Of a stretch of DNA of 64,000 nt, positions 51,127-63,024 are shown in pieces. The notes below the pieces were generated by a model. The model was given only the letters and a program-made list of their open reading frames with translations, did not search any database and was not told where the DNA came from. Both the position numbers and the translations under genes were made by a program. Within the stretch, counting starts at the first letter, position 1; every line of letters starts with the position of its first letter. This DNA comes from Dermatophagoides farinae (lineage: Eukaryota; Arthropoda; Arachnida; Sarcoptiformes; Pyroglyphidae). The DNA lies in NCBI RefSeq assembly GCF_024713945.1, contig NC_134680.1, forward strand, positions 2,380,001 through 2,444,000, written 5' to 3'.

Positions 51127-54100
51127 GACTATCTATTCAAGATGATATTATATTAATTAAGCTAATGTTCAAGCCGAATGAATGAATGGATGAACCAAAC
51201 ATAGAATCAAGACAAAACAACAACAACAAGAACGACAATAAAACAAGATGGAAGCGAGTAAAAAAAATCAAAATAAAAATCTGTCGTCTTCATAGTAATT
51301 TAGCTTGATTATATTTTGCCAATTCGTTGATCATCATTGTTGATGATAGCTGTTTTTCGATCTATCATCGAATAGAATTCTGTTTCTGTTTTTTGTTTTG
51401 TTTTGTTTTGAAACCTCTCTCTTTCCATCGAATAGTGTGAAATGTGAATGGATGTGTAAATGTTGAATGAAAAATTTTATATAATTGACTATCATCATCA
51501 TCATCAATGTTTATTGTTCAGGAAATAGAAAAACTAGGAAAATATAATTTCTATGGTCTTTTTTTCATTTCGGTCTAATTGATTCATTCATTCATTCACA
51601 CAATTCGATTTTGTATTAAGTATTAAGTTTTAACTAGCCGGATCGATACTGGCTGACTAAAACTTTTTTGTTCGTTTTTTTTTCTCACCATTTCATTTCA
51701 TTCATTTGATTTTTCTATGATAGTGATCATGAAATGTTTGTATGTTAAATTCAATTGAATCATTTTTACCGTTGATTTTTCTTTTCATTTTATTTTATTT
51801 TTTTTTGTGTATTTATGACAATGGTAAACACATTAAGAATACATTCAAAACAAACAAATAAACAAAAAAAAACAAACTGAATAGACAACACTTCATATAA
51901 ATATAAATTTGTGACTTAATTACATCTCATTTTACGGACTAAATGATTTCATTTTATTCTTTTTTTTCGATATGAATGAACATTCCTATTTTTTTTCTGT
52001 TAACAAACGAATATGTATGTATTACAAGATGTTTTTGACAATAAACCCATCATCCACTCGGTGAAAACATATTCTTATTCTGATTGTGATTCAGCTTTTT
52101 TTTTCTTTCTCATTCTAAAATCAATTTTCATTCAAATAATGGTCCGATAAATTTTATTCTCTTCGAATCCAAAATGGTAAAGTATATAACAAAAAAAAAA
52201 TGATCAAATTCTATCCATTCTGAGAAATCGATTAAAGATTCGAAATAACAAAATCATTGTACATAGTTTCGAAATACAAGCAAAATAGAAAAGAAAAATA
52301 GAATATGTTGAGACTTTTGAGAATAAAAATCGATTCAAGTATTTTTTCGTTTTGTTTTGTTTTGTATTGTATTGTGATTGTCATCGTTGCCATTTGTTTC
52401 CGCTATAGTCGTCGACGACAACGATGACGACGAAATCATCATCATTATTATTCATTAAAATCAGCCCCAAGAAATCTTTATGATGGAACCGAAGTTTTAT
52501 TTTTTTATTTATTTTTTTTTTGATCCATTTTGTCCGATTGGAAGCAATATAACAACGACTAGAAAAGGAATAAATAAATTCAAATTTAATTCAATTTAAA
52601 TATTATCATTTGTTTAAAATCAGATAAGAAAGATTTATTCTAAAGAATTCTGTCATCTTCATTGAATTCAGTCTTGTTTTTATATATTTTTTAGTTTGCA
52701 AAAAAATTCGAATAGAAATGAGTGAATGAAAATGAGAATGGACAAAGATTCGTTTTGTTATTCCAATGGCCATAAGAAAATTCTTACTAAAATTTCATTC
52801 TATCTGGTTCTATCTTACTATCATTGCTCAATTCTGTCATTTCTTTCGTTTTTGTTCTCGTGGTCATAAATCATCGCCAATTTAGCCCATTTTGTTTGTC
52901 AGCATTTCATGTATATCATGTGTGTTTGTCTGGAACAATCGAATGAATCGAAAACGAATATTCAAACAACGCAAACTCTGTTTGAAATTAAATTTCAAAT
53001 ATAAAAAATAACCAAAAAGAAGAATCCCAAAAAACAAGTTTTTTGTTTACTTCAAAACAAAGGGTACTTATTATCACTATGTTTTTTTTTTCATTCATTC
53101 ATTCATCATTTTCAATTTGATAACAGACAAAGTTTGACGTTTTCGAAGACTTTTTTTCTGTTCTTCAGTTTTTTCGTTCTGGGCACATCCAACTAGACAT
53201 CATCATCATCATTGTCATGGCTAATGATGCTGAATGTTCTTGGATGCGTGTGTGTGTGTTTGTGTGGATATATCCATTATATTATTATAAATCTGGACCA
53301 TTTGATTTCTCATTGATGACCATGTTGTTATACAGGTTCGTTGAATTGTGGATGATGGATCACATTCGAATTCGAATTTACTATTGTGATTTGGTGTGTG
53401 TGTGTGTTGACTAACCAATTATTTATGTTTGATTCTTTTATTGTTTTGTTTTTGTTTTCCTGTTGTTAGATATTTTTCAAAATCTTTTTTACAAATCAGA
53501 CCTGAACATGAACGTTCTGGCCCCTTGACCAGTATGTGATCGATTCGATCTTGTTCGATTCATAGGATTGGATTTGAATTTTTTTTTGTTTTGTTTTTGA
53601 AATATCCTTTTTTGACAATTACATGAGCAACATTAATGAACAAAATAGAAAACTATTCGAATACAAAAAACTTAGAATTTTAATTTGCCACCAAATTTTT
53701 CAACAAATTATTATTCTTTTAAAAAATTCAATAATGATGGTGATGACAAAAACAACGACAAAAACTAGATTTTAATGTTTTTTCTCATCATCATCATCAT
53801 CATCATCATTATTGTTGCTATTGCAATTGATTAATGACAATTTAGATTGATTTATACAATTATTATTTGGATCAATTTAATTGGCTAGCCAGCCAACTAT
53901 AGTCCACATCATATATATGACGATAAACAATAAAAAAAAGTAATTAAATAATACAATGGTTTTGAAATGAAGGGCAAAAACAAAAATGGAAATGGATGAA
54001 TGAAATTCGGGCTTTTTCATTACCAAATGGAGTTGATTTGTTGCGGTTGTTGTTCTGTTTTCAATCATATTTATAATTGATATGTCTTGTATCAATTTTT

Positions 54101-57100
54101 TTTCTCTTTCTCTCCATTATAGTTGTCGTTATAACTTTGTGTGTGTGTGTGTGTTCAGTTGTTGGAATTTTTCGGAATAGATGATTTTTCTGGTTTTTTC
54201 TGGTCACCAACTCAATCCTAGATACATTGAAATTAATAATGGAATCAATATCAATGATGATAATGATTCTCTCTCCGTGTGTGTGTGGTTTCAATTTCCG
54301 CTCAATTGAATTATTATTTGATTTTCGATATATTTTTTTGATCTTTTTATTTTTCATTTTATTATTATTGTTGTTGTTATTATTTTATCATGCAGTGGAA
54401 TCTTGTATGTCGAAATGAATGGCTACAATATCTAATCATCACTGTCTTTCTAATCGGTTTGCTCATTGGTTTTTTATTACATTATTTCCTATGCCATAAG
54501 TAAGTTTTTTTTTCTTTATTTCATTCAATAATTCAAAATTACTTGATTGTTATCGATTGTTTCGTACATTCATTTGAGATGATGATGATGTTGATGACTT
54601 TATTTTTTTTTATTTTATTTTTTATTTTGTTTTTCGTTTTTGTTCTAGTATCGGTTATAGACGATCATATTTTCTTATGCTCATTTTACAATGTATTTCC
54701 GGCACACTTGCATCAATGGCACAAGAATTCAAACATTTTGCCTTATGTCGTTTTTTATTGGGATTATCATTGCCAACCATTTCGTTGATTTCGACCGATA
54801 TAAGTAAGTTCAAATAATCATAAAATAACAAGAAATAATAAAAAAAATTCGATCGATATTTATTTATAGTGATTGAAATAGCCGGCATTCGTTCAATGTC
54901 GAAAATCATTTTTCTCAACGAACTGATTCGTTTGTTGGGTGTATTACCATTGGCATTGATTGCCTATTGGATACGTGATTATCAATCAATTTTATTTGCT
55001 ATATCAGCACCATTTACCCTATTTCTATTTTGGTGGTGGTTTTTTCCCGAATCGGTAAGCTATCAACTGGTACATGGACATGTACAGAAACTTGAACGAC
55101 AAATATTGGACATTGCTCATACGAATCTTCAATACGTCGATCCAGAATTTGATGATTCATTGAAGGTAATTGCAGATTTTTTTTTCTATTCAATAAATGA
55201 AACAAAATAATACAATTTCATCATTTTTAGCGGCGAATACATATCGAATTGGCCATCTATCGTGAATTTATGATATCATCATTGTTAGCCGATTGTCAAC
55301 TAGATGAACCATTAAAATTATCAATAAACAATCATTATAATCAACAACAAATGCTTGAACCTAATCAAATGTTTATGACAAAATCATCAAAATCATTCGA
55401 TGAGAATTGTGGAAAAAATCTGTCATCGAATTTATTAAATATTAAAACCGATACGACATTACGTTCAATTCTTCAGCTACCGAATATGCGAAGAAAATTT
55501 CTAGTCATATTGTTTTTATCATGGATTAATTTTACATTGAATATTGCATATAATTTTTTTCTAATCGATTTTATCCGAAAAAATCCATCGATATCATCAT
55601 CATTAAGAAAATCTTTTAATACAAACAATGGTGATTATCGTCTATATTATTTATTCACCTTCGGTATTATAATCAGTATATTGGCTAGTATGGCCACCTA
55701 TATATGTGTATTAGATAGATTCGGACGTAAATTTACATTTCTAATCTGTTCATTATTGGCTACATTATCAACTTTGATCACCGGTTTTTCAATGTCTTCC
55801 ATTAATCTACGAAATTATTCTTATACATCAATTCTATTCGATTGGAATGAACATTACGAATATTCATTGATCAGTTTTGGCCTTATGAAACTTTTCCATT
55901 CAAGTGCCTTCATTGTTCTTGTTATATGGTCATATGAGCTTCTTGCACCAAATGATCAATGTCGACCCGCATATCGTACCTGTTGGGCATTTGGTCATTT
56001 ATTTCTTATTTTACTGCCTGTTATAATGTATTATACATCCAAATATCCCCGAATATCACTATACATATCAACAACAAAATTGGCACAGATTTTTCAGCTC
56101 AAATTCAACTCAACATTAGCTATCACGGAATTGGATGAATCGAAAACAACATTAATCATTCAATATCCATGGCATTATTTGCTCAGTACATTATTATTGT
56201 TCATATCCAGTATAATGAGCTTAATACTACCGGAAACAAATGGTGATGGCCTATTGCCAAGTTCATTGTTGGAAGCGGAAATGTTCTGCTGTACATTCAT
56301 TGGTTCACCATTGAATAACAATGTACCAGTTAGACTAAATTCAATAATAAAATGCCAACAACGACAACAATTACCATGGTATTCATGGCATGTATTATTC
56401 AATTTTCAAGCACCAAACATCCGTCCAATGGGTATATTGAAAAAACGACAACTTATTACCACTACAACATCAACATCAAAATTCGAAAATGTTCGTTCAC
56501 CGAAATCATTGAACCAACAAACGACAAACAGGAAAAGAATATTCCACAAGAATAATTCATCACCATCATCCTCTTCTTCTTCTTCCTCCTCTTCACCATC
56601 ATCATCATCGCCAAAATTGACAACATTAGATGCAAACAATTTAACATTTATCGCCAATCATAATCATCCAATCGTTACGATTCATAATGAATTCAATAAT
56701 AATAATTTAGAAGGTATGTAGAAATTATTTCCAAATTACTCATCTATATCTTATCTACAATAAATGACCAATCAACTTTTATAGAACAAGTTGAATTATT
56801 GAATCATAATGATCCCGATAAATCTTGGAAAATGACTACAGCGACGGCAACAACAACTTCTACAGCGACAATAGCGAGGACTGAGACACGGCCAATTGAA
56901 TGTTTGAACCGAGCAACATCACCAACAAAAACAGCTATCGTAATAGTACATAATAGTTTCAATGATAACAATCATCATCATCATCATAATCATAATGACA
57001 ATCATCAACAACAAAATGATGATGACAATATACAGATTTCAACCGCCATACAATCGAGTGATAACAATATGAATGAAATGGCATCCAGTATGACAAACGA

Positions 57101-57899
57101 GCATGAAAGAATAGAATCAAATGAATTGTCATGTCGTATATATAGGAAAACAAACACTTTACATTCGAATCATTATCAACAACATTCCCATATGATGATG
57201 ACAGCGATGGAGTCGGATAATTCTCGTTGCTTTAGCGACAATCATAATAATAACGATGATTTGGTCGACATTGGTATTCGGCCGATAATAAATCATTTGA
57301 ATAATAATGATATTATTGTTGATACCAACCATAACAACGATACTAACAACAACGCTGACAACGATGATGATGACGATGGTGATGGCCATTATCCTAATTC
57401 GTATCAGAATCCAATACAAAAAATAAGCATCTCGGTCATGGATGGCAAAAATTGTTGTTGTTCCAAGTTAGTTATTTCTTATTCAAAAATTTTTGACCCA
57501 TATTTTTATTGAAATTTGTTTCTTTATGATTATTATTATCTTCTACTTTACATATTTGTTGTAAATAGTTCGCTGTTACAGAATCATCATCACCATCATA
57601 AACGATCGATCAGTGAATGTGAATTATCGCCACATAATACATCTCAATCTCCTTCCTATCATACTGATGATGATAATCATCAGACCTTATTATTTAATGA
57701 TGGTCACAATCATCATCATCATTCGTTACCACGACCACGTTCCAATAACAATGGTCAAAATCGAGATTTAAATCTAGCTATAAATGATTCGAATATGCAA
57801 ACATTATTTACGAATAGCTCAAAAGTGAATATATTTGATCCGATTGATGAACGGATGTTGGAAACTTATTTCAATAACCATTCATGGAATAACGAATAA
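49875..57899 (+). CDS. SLC22-family organic ion transporter with very long tail
   Basis: Major-facilitator carrier for organic cations/anions at the plasma membrane. Seven exons: 49875-50603, 54396-54499, 54649-54803, 54870-55165, 55231-56713, 56785-57466 and 57569-57899; phases agree; 1259 residues against about 550 for the family. ATG at 49875: MEFGKVFPELCHYGPYQRLL is the usual SLC22 N-terminus before TM1. A large glycosylated loop (about 200 residues, many NxS/T) ends SIVTK|WNLVC, the family's conserved end of loop 1, split by intron 1. TM2-TM6 follow. The loop 2-3 motif is degenerate (NIGYRRSY instead of D-x-x-G-R-R), but LDRFGRK is intact after TM8. The last helix ends at LPETNGDGLL (about residue 765). 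About 495 residues of Ser/Asn/His/Asp-rich cytoplasmic tail remain (most of exons 5-7). AATAAA overlaps the stop codon. Confidence 0.85.
50604..54395. other. Large first intron of the SLC22 gene
   Basis: 3.8-kb intron between GTATGT at 50604 and TGCAG at 54395, far longer than any other intron here. It contains (CA)n at 51101-51125, (TG)n tracts near 50790, 53253 and 54141, (CAT)n at 53788-53810, and homopolymers. I see no nested gene on either strand. Confidence 0.7.
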
Positions 57900-57981
57900 A
57901 ATTTTTTTCTGTTTAATAATGCTGCCATCCTGTGTCTTCGATTGAGAATAGATATTTATTTTTAAATTTTAAAATTTTATT

Positions 57982-59450
57982 TCAATTATAATTGGCTGCC
58001 CATGGAGCAACAGTGGCTAAAATGTAGATCACTACAAACAACAGGAATATTAGTGGAAAAAGTATTCTAGATGTGTGATCAATCTTGTTTCTAACATATG
58101 GGTTACGTTGTAAATCGGCTTCACCGACGAAAAAATAAATCATTCGATCTACAAAACGGCCGGCTCGAGCATACCAGCCATTATTTCCACAATAATAACC
58201 GAGCAATACGGGAGGAGGTGGTGGTCCGATGGTGGCCACACCTTGTGCCTGAGCAGCTAGATATTCTTGTAGCTTTTTTCGGTGATTCTTTTTATCCATA
58301 ATGAAATGTGCCCACGCAATGGCAACAGCATATTCGACCATGACTAAATAAACAAAACCTTGTATCCACATCATCCACCAATGAAATGCTGTCACATAGT
58401 TAACTTGAATATCATTATTATCATCAATATCTTCACTAATCAGATCCATCAATGGAACGAGCATAACTGTGACACGTGCAGGCCAACCATTCAATTGACA
58501 CCAAAATCCAATAAAACTTATTATAACCGTAAGGAATGTAAGAAGATAATATCGAATAATGTAATAATTGAGATTTCGTACAAGTTTCATCGTAGCAACA
58601 ATACACGTATTCTGCCGTATTGGATTCTGCCATGGTCGACATATTTCATATTGGTACCATAAACGAATTTTAAATTCTGGATATTCATCTTTATGTATGT
58701 CGAATAATTTCCATGTGAGCATCAATTGTTCATGGTTATAAAGAACTGTAAAAAGATGACAAAAAATTTCAACAATATCTGTGGCTGTCATTATTAATGA
58801 TACTTACGCGATGAAAATCGAATGTGACAATGTTGATAATCCATTGGATATAGTTGTAGATTTAATGAACATTTAACCTGTGTAAGTACTCGTATGGCAA
58901 AATACATTAATCCCTGTGAATTGATGATCAATTTTTGTGCCGGTATAAATGAATCAACAACACGTGCACGTAGAGCATTTATAATATACGTATCCGGTAG
59001 CCAAAACATTCGAATTTTGTCCGATTCAGATATTGTCACTTGACCTTCTATTAGATCAAGATTTATTCTTGTATCATACCATTCCTGTACAATGATTAGA
59101 TCCATTTCCAGATGTTGATTAGCATTGTCAACATTTTTCAATAAATTCATATATAATGATAATGATATATTTGTTGTTGCTGTTTGTGCCCAATGGGATG
59201 GAATGTTATTAGTTTTTTTAATTTTTGAAAAAAATTAATTAGTTTTTCTTCTTTACTTACTATTTTGACCATATGGGTTCAATGGTCGTACATTTGGATT
59301 ATAATCATCTGGTATCAATGATGCTAGATCAAAATCCAGGCTTGTATCATAACATTCGACATTGTTTACAGTGATGAAAACGGTAATGATTACTATGGCC
59401 GTCGACAATAATAGTGACCAATTTGACAGTGTCATCATCATCATCATCAT
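57982..59450 (-). CDS. Cys-loop ligand-gated chloride channel subunit (copy A)
   Basis: Three exons, 59261-59450, 58808-59179 and 57982-58745 (phase 1 both), 441 residues. The start is a run of six ATG codons followed by a signal peptide. The extracellular domain has MFWLPDTYIINAL (WxPD loop) and the Cys-loop C-x13-C (LYPMDYQHC). Four membrane helices follow in the last 230 residues. M1 leads to NGWPARVTV, the P-A-R filter motif of anion-selective channels; M3 ends in VEYAVAIAWAHF; the M3-M4 loop is short (about 75 residues) with a proline run; M4 ends APWAANYN. It resembles the invertebrate pH-gated chloride channel (pHCl/Hodor) branch, but that placement is inference. Unusual residues line M2 (Pro at 7', Asp at 10'). 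Convergent with the transporter gene, 82 bp between stops. Confidence 0.87.
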
Positions 59451-59599
59451 CAAAAACAATAACCCGATTTCGATGACAAACACTAACGATGTGTTGAACT
59501 GGAAACCTCGAAATTCAATCAAAACGTATTTATTTTATTTTTCAGACAAATAAAATTAAATTCAAAAATTAAAAAAAAAATAATTGTTAAAAATTCTGT

Positions 59600-61144
59600 C
59601 TAGTCATAATTGCCAGCCCATGGTGCGGCCGTTGCCAATGAATAAACCATACAAAACATAAAAAATAATAATGAAAACAAAACTCTAGCCAAATAATCAA
59701 TCTTATTTCGTACATATGGATCACGTTGAAAATCAACTTCACCATAGAAATAGAATAAAAATAGATCGAAAAAGTCGCCACATTTTTTATACCAATTATC
59801 ATTACCGAAATAATAACCATCATAATATGGTTTCAATGGATTCGTTATCGTTGATATATTACCGGCGGCAATCTGATCCTGTTGTTCTTTCCATTTTTTA
59901 TGATGATTCTTTTTATCTGCAATAAAATGTGCCCATGCCAGTGCCAGCGCATATTCAGCTATGACGGCCCAAATAATACCCTGAATCCACATCATCCACC
60001 AATGGAATGATGTTACATAATTACATTGTATTTCATTATTAACCGATATATCTTGTGTGATTAGATTCAATAACGGTATGACTGTAAGAGCAATTCTTGC
60101 AGGCCACATATTAACCGGAATCCAAAAACTAATAAAACTAACGATAACGGCAAGAAAATCGAGTAAATAATAACGTATTACATAGTAACTAAGATGACGA
60201 ACTAATTTTATCGTCACAACTATACATGGATTTTCCGGTATCGGATAATTATATGAAGCACATGAATCCCAAGTATACCATTCACGTACACGAAAATGTG
60301 GATATTCATCCTGATAGATATTTAAATGATTAATCCATATGAATATTTCACTTGTATTGTGTAATACTGAAACGAAACACACAAAGATGATATGAATAAT
60401 AAGAATTCGAAACATAAAAAATTGGAATACACAAAAGACTTACTAGTGGAAAAACGGATATCACAATAATTATGATCATGTGGATATTTTTCTAAATTGA
60501 TTGAACATTGTAGCTGTGCATCTAATCGTCGTACATAATGCATCATACCACGTTCAGTGATGGTTAATTTTTGAATCGGATTTACCGCCTGAATAACCGA
60601 TATTGATTGTGCATTCACAATGAACAGATCGGGTAGCCAGAATTTTTGTATGAGTGATTCTTCATTGATGCTAACCTGAAGATCAATTTGATCAGAAAGT
60701 ATACGTGGATCATACCATTCAAGTATGAGTGTAAGATCAAGTTCATAGTTTTGATGTACATCACCGACATCTTTTAATTCATTGACAAATATCGATATCG
60801 ATACATTGGTAATCGCTAATAATAAATCATAAATATGAATGCATTTACAATCAGTCATACATACATCCATCATCATTAAAATTATGGTACTCACTATCAG
60901 CAGTATATGGATTCAATGGTCGTTTTTGACGATCATAATCAATTGGTAAAATTGAATCAATATATTGTTCTATTGATGGTCCACGAATATAAATTGGTGG
61001 TACGAATGGTACTGTTACCGCTTGTAATTTATTGTCATCATCATCTTTATTGTCGGCTTTGATGATTATGATGGATGAAAATATAAACAAAAATATATGA
61101 CATAACCGCCACCACCAACACATTGTCATCATCATCATCATCAT
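59600..61144 (-). CDS. Cys-loop ligand-gated chloride channel subunit (copy B)
   Basis: Three exons, 60895-61144, 60444-60815 and 59600-60366, 462 residues. Intron phases match copy A, and exon 2 is exactly the same length as in A (372 bp). Six ATG codons open the frame, then a signal peptide and an acidic stretch. KFWLPDLFIVNAQ, Cys-loop C-x13-C (EKYPHDHNYC), WPARIALTV (P-A-R), HWWMMWIQG at the start of M3 and the C-terminal APWAGNYD mark it as the closest paralogue of copy A, 149 bp away. Pro at 7' of M2 is shared with A. A Tyr-rich DGYYFGNDNWYKKC segment in the M3-M4 loop recurs in copies C and D. Ligand unknown; anion selectivity is inferred from P-A-R. Confidence 0.87.
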
Positions 61145-61354
61145 CGGTATTTGTGTACTAATAGAAAGATCAAAATGAATTTTGAATTTGTTGAAATTTT
61201 ATTTTCGTTTCTCGAATATGAATATTAAATTAAAATATATAAATTTTTTTTTTCATCTCATTTCATATGGAATTATTATTGTTATTAAATGTAGTTCAAA
61301 TGATGATGGCATATATTCACAGTAAAGAGGACAAACCATTCCTGCCATGGCCAT

Positions 61355-62866
61355 TCAATGCATACGATATTTCCATGCCCATGGTGGAAAACTAGCCACA
61401 ACATAAAGGCAGCTATAAAAGAAAAATGCAGCCGGAAATGCAACACGTGAAAAATAATCCACTTTATTACGATTAACTGGATCGGCAAAAAAATCTATTG
61501 GGCCGTATATAAAATGTAAACATTTTGTTACGGCTGCACCAGATTTTTTGAACCAATTATTTTTGCCAAAATAATAGCCATCCGGACTTGTCTGCAATCG
61601 GATAAAAAAAAGAAATGAATGAATGAAAAAAAAATAAATTTAAAATTCATTAATATGAAATTCGTACATACATAATTATTCTTTCGGGCATGATGTTTAT
61701 CGACGATCAAGTGTGCCCAACCAAATATCAATGCATATTCCATTTCGGATACATATATAAAAAATTGACAACCCCATTGCCACCAGAATAGTGATGTTAC
61801 ATGTCTTGATGTTGTCTCACCATATGCGGTAATACTAACACTTTTCAGTGTCATTTCAACAACACCGGTAAGTATAGCACGACCAGGTGCACATACAGTT
61901 GGTGTCCACATTTGTATAAAAACCATGAATACTAACAATGCAGTGGGTGTATAATAACGCATTATATAATAACCAACATGTCGAACCAATTGAACACGAG
62001 CGAATGCACATGAATGTTGTGTTAAATTATAGCCAAGATTCGGATTGAATGGATCCATTAATCTTGGTCTGCAAATATCGGTTATTTGTTCACGAACTCG
62101 AAATTGTTCATTACCATCGGGCATTCGAAATTTTGTTATGTTCAACGTTATATTATCATTCCATATTGCAACTTGATGAAAAAAAAATTTCAAAACAAAA
62201 TTTAAATTCCAATTCCAAAAAAAAAATGTTCACTTACGACTTTCAATTTCGAAATAACAATGTTGTTCATCAAACGGTAGATTTGATGTAATAAAATGAC
62301 ACATAAACATAGTCGATAATCGTTGACAGAATTTTACACGATGATTTTCCGGATAAATACTTGCATATTGTATATCACGAAGACTATTGACCACTTCTGA
62401 CGAAACACCATTACGGAAATAAACTTTCGGTATCCATAATCGTTCATAATCAGTAATCTGAACTTTTTTATATATTTTTCGTGGCTCGCTATAATTCACT
62501 GGTGGTGGTGCAAGCTCTTCCGGTAACGATAACAATCGATAATCATACCATTTTAAACAAAGATATAGATCCGTATCTAGATGCTGTAAAAAAATGATCC
62601 AATAAAAACAAATACATCTATACACAAATAGCTAAATAAAAAAAAATTAATTAATTTACCAATTCATCATCTGTTCCATGGAAAATATTGATATAAAGTG
62701 TAACATTCACTTGTATAGAATGTCGAACATCATCTTTAATGGGCATCATATCACGATTATAATCTGGTGGTAAAATGTAATCCAGAAGCCAATTCTGTGC
62801 CCTTACAACTGGAACAATCAACAGACATAATGTTGTTATTATCAACATTGGAATAGAGAAATTCAT
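61355..62866 (-). CDS. Cys-loop receptor subunit with altered pore motif (copy C)
   Basis: Four exons, 62660-62866, 62238-62583, 61672-62171 and 61355-61591, 429 residues. Signal peptide MNFSIPMLIITTLCLLIVPV, then NWLLDYILPPDYNRDMMP. The WxPD loop reads RLWIPKVYFRNG, so the Asp is replaced by Lys. Cys-loop C-x13-C (NLPFDEQHC) is intact. The filter motif is CAPGRAIL (P-G-R rather than P-A-R), and M2 carries Glu at 8' and Lys at 12', which is odd for a pore. An extra intron lies just before the SPDGYYFGKNNWFKKSG segment in the M3-M4 loop. M4 ends FPPWAWKYRMH. It may be a chloride channel, a changed-selectivity channel or an accessory subunit; the sequence cannot decide. Confidence 0.83.
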
Positions 62867-63024
62867 TTTTAGTTTTCAGTCTATCGAACACACGTTTGAA
62901 TTGATTTTGAACATTGTTGAATATTTATTTATTTCAAATAAAGTTTTTTTTACAAGTCATTAACAAATGAAAAATATAGGACAAATATCAACAACAAAAA
63001 CAAGAGAGAAAATGATAAAAAAAT

